From positions 1 through 64,000 of the forward strand of contig NZ_BAWJ01000004.1 of the NCBI RefSeq assembly GCF_000586475.1: a stretch of DNA of 64,000 nt, in the 5' to 3' direction. The stretch is from Psychrobacter sp. JCM 18903 (lineage in GTDB: Bacteria; Pseudomonadota; Gammaproteobacteria; Pseudomonadales; Moraxellaceae). The notes below the pieces were generated by a model. That model was not told the DNA's origin, did no database searches, and saw only the letters and a list, made by a program, of their open reading frames with translations. The position numbers and the translations under genes were made by a program. Positions 1 to 8,918 of this stretch are shown piece after piece. The stretch's first letter is position 1; each line of letters opens with the position of its first letter.

Positions 1-1
1 T

Positions 2-154
2 TTAACCGAAGTGTTCGAGAAGCTTCCTTCTAATTTTAACGAACTACAAAGAGTTAAGGCGTTGGATTTTAGTACCGATCCTAAACAATGGAAAATCTAC
101 GACTATTTTTCGAACTGGATATTGGCATGTTTAGTATTGCTGATTTTAGATTAA
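2..154 (+). CDS. C-terminal end of an unidentified membrane protein (partial)
   Basis: An open frame enters from the left edge and stops at TAA 152-154, giving the last 50 residues of a protein. It ends in a hydrophobic stretch (WILACLVLLILD) that looks like the start of a membrane anchor, preceded by a charged segment with KQWKIYDYFSNW. I do not recognise the family. The frame is not in the usual ORF-length range, and the start lies outside the window, so this rests only on the open frame and the protein-like composition. It could also be the beginning of a longer gene interrupted by one of the indels seen elsewhere in this sequence. Confidence 0.45.
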   Translation, partial: LTEVFEKLPSNFNELQRVKALDFSTDPKQWKIYDYFSNWILACLVLLILD

Positions 155-199
155 GGTTATACGCGTAAAGACTTTAAATGAGATTAAGTTCATTACTTC

Positions 200-460
200 T
201 CAAAACAACTCACCCATCTCAACGTCTTCCTCAAAATCGAATCTTAACTGTTCACCTTTACGCTGTCTCATCTGCTCTATACGCAGTTTACGTCCAGAAA
301 CCAGCCTTAAAACTTCACGGCGTTGCTCCGTTGTCATATCATGCCATAATTGACGCTCGACACGACTTCGCAAGCAACCAAAGCAATAGCCCTTTTTATT
401 GCTAGTGCAAACACCAATACATGGATTGGCAATCTCAAACAGCTCAAACTGTTGGTTCAT
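200..460 (-). CDS. DUF1289 domain small cysteine protein
   Basis: An 86-residue protein. The N-terminal half has the DUF1289 cysteine signature: C14 and C18 in NPCIGVC, then C26 and C29 in YCFGCLRS, followed by a W-x-x-M region and arginine-rich helices. The four cysteines suggest a small metal or Fe-S site (inference; the family has no firm function). The C-terminus is charged. It is transcribed away from yqiA, with a 188-base gap between the two starts that should hold both promoters. The frame is complete and of normal length for the family. Confidence 0.8.
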   Translation of the reverse strand: MNQQFELFEIANPCIGVCTSNKKGYCFGCLRSRVERQLWHDMTTEQRREVLRLVSGRKLRIEQMRQRKGEQLRFDFEEDVEMGELF

Positions 461-648
461 GGCGACTCCATTGCTATTATCGTCATTCCTTTGACTTGCA
501 TAGAACTATTATGACCATATTATTATGTCGCAAATACTGACTAATGGTGTGCCGTTTTATTGTTATTATTTTTGTTTAGCGGGTGCTATGCTTAGCGTCA
601 CTAGCCTATATAAGATAATCATAACAAAATTAATAAGTGAGATGATAC

Positions 649-1281
649 GTGAACTTGATTTATATCCATGGACTGGACAGTGATGCGAACTCTACCAAGG
701 GAATGCTATTAGAAAAATACTGCCAGCATCATCACCCTGATATCAATGTACTGCGTCCCGATTTGAATAAATCGCCACAAGACGTGTTCGATAAACTGAT
801 AAGTCTAGTTGAGGAATGGGGCAGCGACTCAAAAGTTGTATTCGTTGGTAGCTCATTGGGTGGCTATTTTTCTACCTTGGTGAGCAATCATACAGGCTGT
901 GCGGCTTTACTATTAAATCCTAGTACGCAGCCACATATTACGCTGCAGCGTTTTGCTAATGAGTTGTTGGCAAATACTGATGGGGAAGGTGAGGTGTTAA
1001 ACAATGAAATTCTGCATACCACAGCGGGCGGTTGGAATATTACTCACTCAGATTTGCAATGGTTTACAGATCATCAGTTATCAGAAGTTCATTATCCTAA
1101 AAAAATTGCTGTATTTATTAAAGAAGGCGATGAGTTATTAAATCCTGAATTGTCTAAAGCCTTTTATCAACAGCAAGGGAGTACGGTTATTTTACAAGCG
1201 GGTGGCGATCATCGGTTTAGTGACTTTGGTGAGCAGTTGCCGATGATGATAAATATGCTACAAGATTTAGTACGAGTCTAA
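649..1281 (+). CDS. yqiA: YqiA-like alpha/beta-fold esterase
   Basis: A 210-residue alpha/beta hydrolase of the UPF0227/YqiA type. It opens with the family's YIHGLDS oxyanion-region motif (residues 4-10), has the nucleophile elbow GSSLGG around residue 70, and a late acid/base part with EGDELL near 160 and GGDHRFSDF near 190 that supplies the catalytic histidine. The start is GTG at 649. The gene lies directly upstream of parE, the same order as in Escherichia coli, which supports the assignment. Physiological substrate is not known; short acyl esters are hydrolysed by the E. coli protein. Confidence 0.85.
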   Translation: MNLIYIHGLDSDANSTKGMLLEKYCQHHHPDINVLRPDLNKSPQDVFDKLISLVEEWGSDSKVVFVGSSLGGYFSTLVSNHTGCAALLLNPSTQPHITLQRFANELLANTDGEGEVLNNEILHTTAGGWNITHSDLQWFTDHQLSEVHYPKKIAVFIKEGDELLNPELSKAFYQQQGSTVILQAGGDHRFSDFGEQLPMMINMLQDLVRV

Positions 1282-1391
1282 ACAGGCGACATTATATGAC
1301 GTGAGCGATGGACTATTAACCTTAACGTCGCTATTTTTGGTTATAATGGTTGAATAGAATTAATCAGACATGAATCGTTAAGGATGCATTT

Positions 1392-3278
1392 GTGAGTCAA
1401 TATAATGCGCAATCGTTAGAAGTTTTAGAAGGGCTTGAGCCAGTACGTCGTCGTCCAGGTATGTATACCGATACCACCCGCCCAAACCATCTGGCGCAAG
1501 AGGTTATCGATAACTCAGTTGATGAAGCGTTGGCGGGTTATGCTAAAACCATCAAGGTGCAACTGCATAGTGATGGCTCATTGTCAGTTGAGGATGATGG
1601 GCGCGGTATGCCGACTGATATTCATCCTGAGTTTAATCAGTCAGGGATTGAGCTGATTTTAACTCGTTTGCATGCTGGTGGGAAGTTTTCAACTTCTAAT
1701 TATGAAGTGTCAGGCGGTCTGCATGGGGTAGGTATCTCTGTTGTCAATGCCTTGTCGACGCGCGTTGAAGTGACGGTATGGCGTGATAGTACACAGTTTG
1801 ATATGGCGTTTGAAAATGGCGCACCAGTGACGCCGTTGACTGAAACTATCAGCTCGAATAAACGTAAACGTGGTACCAGAGTGCATTTTTGGGCAGATGG
1901 TCGCTTTTTTGATACGCCTAAATTTAATGTCAAGCAGCTCAAGCACAATCTAAAAGCCAAAGCGGTTCTAGCAGCTGGGCTGACGATTGAATTTGTTGAT
2001 GATATTAATAATGAAAAGGTGGTTTGGCAGTTTACTGACGGAGTGGTCGAATATCTAAGCGAACAGTTGGATGGTTTAGAAACCTTACCTGAAGCACCGT
2101 TTTATTATAATTACGATGCGAAAGCGGGCGAACGTGCTGCTATTACCTTTGCCTTGTCTTGGTTACCTGATGGTGGCACGCCGATTCAAGAAAGTTATGT
2201 GAACCTTATCCCGACAGCGCAAGGCGGTACGCACGTCAATGGTCTGCGAACGGGTATTTTAGAAGCATTGCGTGAGTTTTGCGATATTCATAACTTATTA
2301 CCACGGAGTGTCAAGCTAACGGCAGAAGATGTCTGGGATGGGGTGAACTATATTCTGTCGCTCAAATTTTCTGAGCCGCAATTTTCTGGGCAGACCAAAG
2401 AGCGTCTATCTAGCCGTGAAGCTGCTGGGGCAGTACAGACATTAGCAAAAGATGCCTTTAGTCTGTGGTTAAACCAGCATGCTGATATGGGTACTCAAAT
2501 CGCAGAGCTGGCGATTAATAAAGCTGGACGTCGTCTCAAGTCTGCCAAAAAAGTCGCCCGTAAGAAAATCACGCAAGGTCCTGCGTTGCCGGGTAAGTTG
2601 GCAGATTGTCGCGGTGATTTGCGTGATGGTGCTGAGCTGTTTTTGGTGGAAGGTGATTCTGCGGGTGGTAGCGCCAAGCAAGCACGTGACCGTCATTATC
2701 AGGCGATATTACCGCTGCGTGGTAAGATTTTAAATACGTGGGAGGTGTCATCAGATACGGTGTTATCGAGCCAAGAGATTCATGATATCGCCATTGCTAT
2801 CGGTGTCGATCCGGCATCTGATGATTTGTCTGAGCTGCGGTATGACAAGGTATGTATCTTAGCGGATGCGGATTCTGATGGTTTGCATATTGCCACGCTC
2901 ATCTGCGCCCTATTTGTTAAGCATTTTCCTGCCTTGGTGGATGCGGGTCATTTATTTGTCGCCATGCCGCCGTTATATCGAGTAGACGTGGGTAAAGAGG
3001 TGCATTATGCGTTAGATGAGCCTGAGCTTCAGCACATTTTGTCCAATGTGCCGGGCAATAAAAAAGCGCAGATTACCCGTTTTAAAGGCTTGGGTGAAAT
3101 GAGTGCAGAGCAGTTACGTGAGACGACCATGAACCGTGATACTCGGCGTTTAGTTCAGCTAGATATGGATGACATAGTGTTGACTAATAGCGTGATGGAT
3201 ATGCTGTTGGCTAAAAAACGGGCTGCTGATCGCAAGGTTTGGCTTGAGAATAAAGGCAATTTGGCTGACATATCCTAA
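1392..3278 (+). CDS. parE: DNA topoisomerase IV subunit B
   Basis: ATPase subunit of topoisomerase IV, which decatenates daughter chromosomes together with ParC. The 628-residue frame is complete and of normal ParE length. Visible motifs are the GHKL ATP site (EVIDNSVDEALAG near residue 36-48, DDGRGMP near 68, GGLHGVG near 110), the transducer QTKERL, and the TOPRIM region with EGDSAGGSAKQARDR (catalytic Glu) and DADSDGLHIATL (metal-binding Asp pair). The FKGLGEMS motif near 560 is typical. Start is GTG 1392. ParE rather than GyrB is chosen because the protein is short, lacking the GyrB insert, and because yqiA precedes it. Confidence 0.95.
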   Translation: MSQYNAQSLEVLEGLEPVRRRPGMYTDTTRPNHLAQEVIDNSVDEALAGYAKTIKVQLHSDGSLSVEDDGRGMPTDIHPEFNQSGIELILTRLHAGGKFSTSNYEVSGGLHGVGISVVNALSTRVEVTVWRDSTQFDMAFENGAPVTPLTETISSNKRKRGTRVHFWADGRFFDTPKFNVKQLKHNLKAKAVLAAGLTIEFVDDINNEKVVWQFTDGVVEYLSEQLDGLETLPEAPFYYNYDAKAGERAAITFALSWLPDGGTPIQESYVNLIPTAQGGTHVNGLRTGILEALREFCDIHNLLPRSVKLTAEDVWDGVNYILSLKFSEPQFSGQTKERLSSREAAGAVQTLAKDAFSLWLNQHADMGTQIAELAINKAGRRLKSAKKVARKKITQGPALPGKLADCRGDLRDGAELFLVEGDSAGGSAKQARDRHYQAILPLRGKILNTWEVSSDTVLSSQEIHDIAIAIGVDPASDDLSELRYDKVCILADADSDGLHIATLICALFVKHFPALVDAGHLFVAMPPLYRVDVGKEVHYALDEPELQHILSNVPGNKKAQITRFKGLGEMSAEQLRETTMNRDTRRLVQLDMDDIVLTNSVMDMLLAKKRAADRKVWLENKGNLADIS

Positions 3279-3427
3279 TGGGCTTGATGGATATGTCCAT
3301 CAATAGCTATATATTTATATAACTTTATAAACCGGTAAGCTGGTAAGCAATAAAAGCCTATAAAATTCAATTTAGTTGTATAAGCTTAATGTTATTATGT
3401 AGGTATCTTTTATTATGTGGTGCCGTC

Positions 3428-4123
3428 ATGACATCAAAGTTGTTTAATCGCTCAAAAGCTGCTGCTTCTAAGTCTGTAAACTCTAAAATATTGCCTAAGC
3501 TTAGTAGAAAGCAGCTGGGTAGTTTAGTCCCGAAACGCGGTAATAAAATTGCGCCAGTGATTGCCTCAGCTATGCTAAAAGCTGCGGGTTGGCGTACAGT
3601 TGGAGAGATTCCAAATATTTCACAAGCCGTGGTTTTAGCGCTGCCGCATACTTCGAATATCGACGGGGTTTATGCGATACCCAGTTTATTCGCCCTAGAT
3701 TTAAAAATCAGTATTATGGGTAAGCATACGTTATTTAAAGTGCCAATATTTGCTCAGCTATTAAGCTGGATAGGGGTGATTCCCATTGATCGTAGTGATA
3801 AAGGCTCAGTGCTGCAAGCAAGTATTGATAAGTTCAAAACCGGTAAGCCACTATTTTTGGGTTTAGCACCAGAAGGCACGCGTCAATATACTGAAACTTG
3901 GAAATCTGGCTTTTATTATTTAGCAGTGGGCGCTGGTGTACCTATTTTGCCGGTAGCGATGGATTACAAAACTAAAGAGATACGCTTTATGTCGTTGGTT
4001 TATCCTAGTGGTGATATCGAAGCGGATTTACCAAAAATTTATGCTCAGTATAAAGGGGTGATACCAAGACATCCTGAGCGCTTATCTCAACCATTACAAG
4101 ATATCAATCATTCAGCTGAATAA
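3428..4123 (+). CDS. PlsC-family lysophospholipid acyltransferase
   Basis: A 231-residue protein of the 1-acyl-glycerol-3-phosphate acyltransferase superfamily. The catalytic H-x4-D motif is seen as HTSNID, followed by a KHTLFKVP block, a GVIPIDRS block and the EGTR motif (APEGTRQYTETWKSGF), in the normal order. The family transfers acyl groups to lysophospholipid-like acceptors at the inner membrane; the acceptor here is unknown. An in-frame ATG at 3389 would add 13 hydrophobic residues (MLLCRYLLLCGAV); neither start has a clear Shine-Dalgarno sequence, and I prefer 3428 because the sequence MTSKLFNR is a more usual N-terminus. A strong terminator follows. Confidence 0.82.
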   Translation: MTSKLFNRSKAAASKSVNSKILPKLSRKQLGSLVPKRGNKIAPVIASAMLKAAGWRTVGEIPNISQAVVLALPHTSNIDGVYAIPSLFALDLKISIMGKHTLFKVPIFAQLLSWIGVIPIDRSDKGSVLQASIDKFKTGKPLFLGLAPEGTRQYTETWKSGFYYLAVGAGVPILPVAMDYKTKEIRFMSLVYPSGDIEADLPKIYAQYKGVIPRHPERLSQPLQDINHSAE

Positions 4124-4160
4124 CGTTTTTAAATGAGTTATGAGTATCTGTATTATATTA

Positions 4161-4196
4161 AGACCCCCTGACAGATTAATGTCAGGGGGTCTTTTG
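4161..4196. terminator. Strong rho-independent terminator, usable in both directions
   Basis: A perfect 12-base-pair stem (AGACCCCCTGAC with GTCAGGGGGTCT) around an 8-base loop, followed by TTTTGTTT on the plus strand. It separates the acyltransferase from the convergent SDR gene and probably ends both transcripts, although the minus-strand T-tract is weak. Confidence 0.9.
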
Positions 4197-4242
4197 TTTG
4201 CGGTGATGAGTTTTAAGAATGGCTAAAAAACTAAGCATTGAG

Positions 4243-4920
4243 TTAGCTATTAAACGTACTCACCCCGCCATCGACAGGTAAATTCATACCAGTAATGATG
4301 GCAGCATCATCACTGGCTAAAAACATCACAGCGGCGGTTACATCAAACGGTGTCGCTGTCTTCCCTAGTGGGGAGTGGCTAATAAATGGATTTGGACTGA
4401 TGTCTGTTGCCACCAATCCAGCAGATACGGCATTAATACGTACATTATTTGGTATATTCTCTAATGCCAGCTTCTTTGTAACATCAGTCAAATTCTTTTG
4501 TCTAGCTTTATAGGTCTCTATATTCCAGTCTGCTGATATCTCCGTTAGCGTTGACACATTAACGATATTGCCTTGTGTTTTTATCAGTTCTGGAATAACT
4601 GACTGATGAATGCCGACCGCAGTATCTATGTTGACCATCACATCAATATGTTTATATTTATCGCGTACATGCTCTATCAATCTTGCCGTTTGGGTCAAAT
4701 CATTAATATCACTGGTCACGGTAAGGTGGTTACCTGTATTGATCCATGTATGATCCTGTGGCAGATCCTCGTAGATGTATTCTAAAATATCGTTATTAAT
4801 ACCAACGATTATACAATTCGCCCCTTCTTGTGCAAATCTAAGCGCCGTTGCACGACCAATATCAGAATCTGCACCTGTTATAATGACAGTTTTCTCTTTA
4901 AAGCGTTTCATAACGTTCAA
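4243..4920 (-). CDS. SDR-fold protein with degraded catalytic site
   Basis: A 225-residue short-chain dehydrogenase/reductase fold. The Rossmann start VIITGADSDIGRA is a variant of TGxxxGIG, and the C-terminal half has LALENIPNNVRINAVSAGLV and the ending MFLASDDAAIITGMNLPVDGG, all normal. The active site is not. Ungapped comparison with the common pattern YSASKxxxxxxTRSLALE puts Gln where the catalytic Lys should be (Y-K-A-R-Q), Thr at the position of the catalytic Ser (13 residues before the Tyr), and NIDTA in place of NNAG. It is probably a non-oxidoreductase member (for example a regulator or binding protein) or an inactive remnant. The frame itself is intact and it stands alone, with its own upstream gap. 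Confidence 0.8.
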   Translation of the reverse strand: MNVMKRFKEKTVIITGADSDIGRATALRFAQEGANCIIVGINNDILEYIYEDLPQDHTWINTGNHLTVTSDINDLTQTARLIEHVRDKYKHIDVMVNIDTAVGIHQSVIPELIKTQGNIVNVSTLTEISADWNIETYKARQKNLTDVTKKLALENIPNNVRINAVSAGLVATDISPNPFISHSPLGKTATPFDVTAAVMFLASDDAAIITGMNLPVDGGVSTFNS

Positions 4921-5216
4921 TCCTTTTTATTATATAATGGTCATTAAATAATTTTAATAAATGACTCTAAAAAATGTAATCAAAGGCAGCCCATAAGCGA
5001 TAAGTTTGACTGCAAATCATGCTACTTTGCTATTATCATAACAACTCATTGCCCTGAAAGCGACTGCATTTAATAAGGCTTATTTTGTTAAGTTTTTCGT
5101 CGGTAGCCTGTCGTTATAGCAAAAACATTTGCGAATATTCAACATGCTCTAGTGTTATGCTCATCAATAGCAACTTACCATACAACGCGTCCATTCGATA
5201 ATAAAAGGTTAACACT

Positions 5217-6645
5217 GTGTCTAACTCATCTATTACCCTATCTGATAATGATTGTCTTGTTAATGAGTTGACCTGCTATTTGCAGAAAGATGCTGTAGAT
5301 ATTGCTTTGGCCAATATGCAGCATCTTGAGCATAAATATGACGCGTGTTACCGTGCTCAGCAATATCACTATCAATTGCCACTGGGTAACCTATCATTAC
5401 TTGAGCTCATATTGTATTTGCCTGCTAAAAGTAGTTTGGTCGATATTAAAGCTGCGCGTGTGGCGGTAGTAAAGGCCGCGCTCATATGGCACAAGACATA
5501 TCTTGCTCAGCATAAAAATAACGACAACATGAGCCATAATGTTTTAGTTTTTGATATTCAGCGCACCGATAAAGGTGAAGAAATCAATAAAATTAAGATA
5601 AATAACCAGCAACGACAACCCCTAAAAAGGCTCACTCATGGCTTTGGTGTCCACTATTTTATGGAAGATTTGGTGGTGGATATGAGTGACAGTATGCAGC
5701 AGCTACAAGTTTTTAGCTGGCATGACTGGCAGGCGATATTAGCAAGCTACAAGCACCATGCGAGTTATGGCGATTTTTGCATTATCGTTTAGGGCAATTG
5801 CAGTATTCAGCCAGTAATCATGTCGCTAGCTTTGAATCAGAAGCAGATCTAGTCACTCAGTTTTTACATAGCCCAACTTTGTTTACGGACGCTATCGCAG
5901 TAGAGAATGCACTCATCAAGTACGAGGTGCAAGATGAGCCCAATTCTGCATTAGTCGCTATGACACTTGCCTACAAAAACAAAAGCACGACTGCACACAT
6001 GTATCATCAGCATATGGCGCAAGCGGCAGCTCTGTGGTCGCAGCTAAGCACCCAAATGATAGAGATGCTCGATGCAGAAGTACTAGACAATGCTGATAAA
6101 GAGACACTAGGAACAAAACGCTGTTATTGGCAACAGCAGCTATTGGACGAGTCTTTATTTTCGCGCATGAGCTGGTCCGAACTCTATATAGGCATCCTAA
6201 ACAAGCACATGGTCTGCAAAAAGAAGGTTATGTCGTCCATCAGCACTCTTATGAAAGCTTGGGACGGCATTATGTATTGATCTTCTATGGGCAAGATGTT
6301 GAGAGCCAGCACAGTAAACAGGCTATTCAGCCAAACTTAGCAAAGATTGCACAGGATGTTGCGAGCCGCCTGCCAATAGCCGAGCTGCATCATGTAATTG
6401 TGTTGGGCATTGATTTTATTGACGAGTCTAATGACACCTTTATTGATATAGATTTATGGATTCAACCGGTTGATCCGATGACCCAGCGTGAGCGGCAGCT
6501 GACCAAGCAACTACAGCGCTTAAACCAACAGCATAAACAGCAAACAGTAAATAACTTATCAGCAAGTAATTTATCAGCAAGTAAAAATGAGCCAATGCGA
6601 ATGCAATTAAATTTGAATATACCTGCACGGAAGACCAAGTCCTGA
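5217..6645 (+). CDS. Unrecognised protein, frame interrupted twice
   Basis: Three overlapping frames join into one protein of about 475 residues. The first break is in a T5 run at 5774-5778: adding one T gives GDFLHYRLGQLQYS. The second is in TATATA at 6185-6190: removing two bases (or adding one) gives WSELYRHPKQAHGLQKEGYV. The start at 5217 is GTG. The protein is rich in Gln and His and has no motif I know; the last third (HYVLIFYGQDVE, IVLGIDFID) looks like an alpha/beta core, and the C-terminus repeats NLSASNLSASK. A terminator follows at 6691. Whether it is a real pseudogene or only misread cannot be told from this sequence alone. Confidence 0.55.
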
Positions 6646-6690
6646 ATATGATTTTGTAGCGATGTTTTGTAGAAAATAAATTTACGCCAT

Positions 6691-6718
6691 AAAAAAGACA
6701 GCCTAGGCTGTCTTTTTT
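6691..6718. terminator. Bidirectional rho-independent terminator
   Basis: A perfect palindrome AAAAAAGACAGCC-TA-GGCTGTCTTTTTT between two convergent genes, with A-tract and T-tract at either side, so it can stop transcription from both. Confidence 0.9.
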
Positions 6719-6744
6719 GTTCAAAATATATCGTTAATGATGAC

Positions 6745-8457
6745 TTATTTTAAGTCGTTATTATCAATATCAGTAAAGCCTTTATTACTTGGCGCTAGAT
6801 TTGAACCAGTGTCGATATCGTCATCACTTGTTTCAACATGAGTGATATCTACATGACCCGTACTAAGGTTGTTGGTATCGACAGTGCTAGTAGGGAAGTC
6901 ACTAGTCATTGTACCTGAAGCAGCAGGAGTGTTCTCTCGAACTGAGTCAGCAACTTTTTCTTGTGTACTTGAGCTAGCATGAAGAGCAGATTTCGCTTTA
7001 GCTTCTTCACGTTCTTTGTCCATTTTATCCTGCATTTTACGTAGGAAACGTGCAGCAGCTTCTTGACCACCAAGACCAAATGAAAGGGCGAAGGCTACCG
7101 CTACGGCACCTAGCGTTAGACCAAATGCTAGGTTAACGATAGAGTCAGCAATACCCATCGCTTTTAAACCCATGGCAAGTACTAAACCCATGATTAATAC
7201 ACGGACGATGTTTGCTAAGAATTGTGAGCCTTGCTCAGAACGCTCAACGACACCTGCAATGATATTGGCAAGCCAAAAGCCAATAAATAGGATAATTGCG
7301 CCCAAGATAATGTTAGCACCAAACGCAATAAACATGGCGATAATGGCTGAGATAGGCTCAAAACCTAGTAAGTCAGCGGCGGCAATTGAGGCAAATAACA
7401 TCGCAAAGAAGATAATCGCATAACCAACAAGGTCAGAAACTCTCTTATCGCCCATCGTTTCTTGTAAACCAACTTTCGCAGGCAATTGATTAATCTCAGT
7501 GTTTTCGATCAAACCTTTGATGATATTGGCAACCATACGTACCACATAGAAGGTCACGACTAAAATTGCAACGGCCATAAAGATGTTTGGCAATGCTTCC
7601 ATGATTTTGTTCAGCATGTTTGTCGCAGGACGAGCAATCACTTCAATTTTTAATGCGTTTAATGCAGCAATAATAGTTGGAATGATCACTACTAAAAATG
7701 CCAATGAACCAGCGATATTAGGCAAACTGTTTTTTTCGCTTAAGCCTGCTTTTGTAGCCAATTCTTGAACATTAAAAGTAGAAACAAGGTTGGTCACAAT
7801 GCCGCGTACCACTTTGGCAATGATATAACCGACGACAAAGACGACACCTGCAATGAGGATGTTAGGGATAAAGCTAAAGATTTTATCAACCATATTAGTC
7901 AATGGAGCAAATAAACCATCAAGCTCTAATTTACCCAATACCATCGTCAAAACAACCAACAAGATGAACCAATAAACCATATCGGCAATCGTGCTACTCA
8001 TCGGTTTTACACCTGCCTGAGCACTTAAACGCTCATCCATTGACGTTTTCGCCAATGCCGCGTTGATAGCTGTGCGTGCAACAGTAGCCAAGACCCAACC
8101 AATAATACCCACAGCGATAGCGCCGATAAGATTAGGGATAAAGGCTAGGACTTGATTGACCATATTTGCAAACGGTGTCGAGATTGAGTTCAAATTCAAT
8201 TGATTCAGCGCCCCAGAAATCGCGATGATAAAGATGAACCAAAATACAATCTTTGAGATAATACCTTCTAAATCGTAGGTCTTACCCGTTGAAGAGTTCA
8301 TGCGTTGGTTCAGATTGACTCTAGATAATACATTACGAACCAGTGCCGCGATACCCAGTGCCACTAGCCAACCAATAATAAATATTAAAATAGCACCAAT
8401 AATAGAGCCGATAGGCCCACCAAGATAACCGTTAAAAGATGTGTACATTGGATTCAT
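6745..8457 (-). CDS. Mechanosensitive-channel-like protein with repeated conserved TM helices
   Basis: A 570-residue inner-membrane protein built from tandem copies of the 'conserved TM helix' unit (Pfam TM_helix type, found in CmpX and MscS-related proteins). Five units can be aligned by eye: GSIIGAILIFIIGWLVA (residue 15), FIPNLIGAIAVGIIGWVLA (near 110), FIPNILIAGVVFVVGYIIA (near 195), ALPNIFMAVAILVVTFYV (near 290) and GANIILGAIILFIGFWLA (near 375). A further hydrophobic region with LTLGAVAVAFALSFGLGG follows, then about 100 hydrophilic, probably disordered acidic residues. The start has an excellent Shine-Dalgarno AAAGGAGG five bases before ATG. I see no clear MscS pore-lining beta domain, so channel activity is inference. 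Confidence 0.78.
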   Translation of the reverse strand: MNPMYTSFNGYLGGPIGSIIGAILIFIIGWLVALGIAALVRNVLSRVNLNQRMNSSTGKTYDLEGIISKIVFWFIFIIAISGALNQLNLNSISTPFANMVNQVLAFIPNLIGAIAVGIIGWVLATVARTAINAALAKTSMDERLSAQAGVKPMSSTIADMVYWFILLVVLTMVLGKLELDGLFAPLTNMVDKIFSFIPNILIAGVVFVVGYIIAKVVRGIVTNLVSTFNVQELATKAGLSEKNSLPNIAGSLAFLVVIIPTIIAALNALKIEVIARPATNMLNKIMEALPNIFMAVAILVVTFYVVRMVANIIKGLIENTEINQLPAKVGLQETMGDKRVSDLVGYAIIFFAMLFASIAAADLLGFEPISAIIAMFIAFGANIILGAIILFIGFWLANIIAGVVERSEQGSQFLANIVRVLIMGLVLAMGLKAMGIADSIVNLAFGLTLGAVAVAFALSFGLGGQEAAARFLRKMQDKMDKEREEAKAKSALHASSSTQEKVADSVRENTPAASGTMTSDFPTSTVDTNNLSTGHVDITHVETSDDDIDTGSNLAPSNKGFTDIDNNDLK

Positions 8458-8918
8458 CTTATCCTCCTTTAATCATCATACGAAAGCCACTCAACAATAT
8501 CATCAGTACAGCTATTGTTGAGCGAAACCAATACATAGATGGTTATAATTAATAGTGTTTTTAAAGTAAGTTATGCGGTGATATTATAATTTTTGAGTAG
8601 GTAACCTTATCAAAAAACCTTGGTTTCCCTCGTGTTAATTGCTTTACTGCCAATGTTAATCATCCATGATAAAGACGTACACTCGGTTACTTATCACCTT
8701 AACTAATTTAGCTTAGCTGATGTATTAGTAGATTTAAAGATAGAAAGCTTAACGTGTTACTGTATTTGTGTGATAACTTGTTATTATGATGAGAAATATT
8801 AACATAGACTGTACATTCGCCCGATAATTTGACGGCAAACATGGTTCCTAAAACTAAGATTTGTTATTATAGGAACATGTGACATCTCGCCACTATCCTT
8901 ACAATTTGAGAGTACTTT
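8458..8918. other. Intergenic region between divergent channel-like gene and FKBP gene
   Basis: 461 bases with no convincing coding frame. It should carry the promoters of both divergent genes. The only structure I see is the inverted repeat at 8839-8880, next to a TTGACG at 8829-8834 that could be a -35 element without an obvious matching -10. Confidence 0.6.
8839..8880. promoter_or_regulatory. Interrupted inverted repeat upstream of the FKBP gene
   Basis: The arms ACATG(G)TTCCTA (8839-8850) and TAGGAACATGT (8870-8880) pair over 11 bases with one bulged G, around a 19-base AT-rich centre. It ends 38 bases before the FKBP start. There is no T-tract, so an operator or an mRNA leader hairpin is more likely than a terminator. 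Confidence 0.5.

Noticed and set aside
178..405. 75-residue plus-strand frame over the DUF1289 gene
   Set aside because: It is antisense to the DUF1289 gene with its clear cysteine signature, and its own product has no protein-like features.
5774..5778. Programmed frameshift at the T5 run, or in other interrupted genes
   Set aside because: No slippery heptamer plus downstream pseudoknot is seen at the sites, and most are single-base losses in housekeeping genes that are not known for frameshifting.
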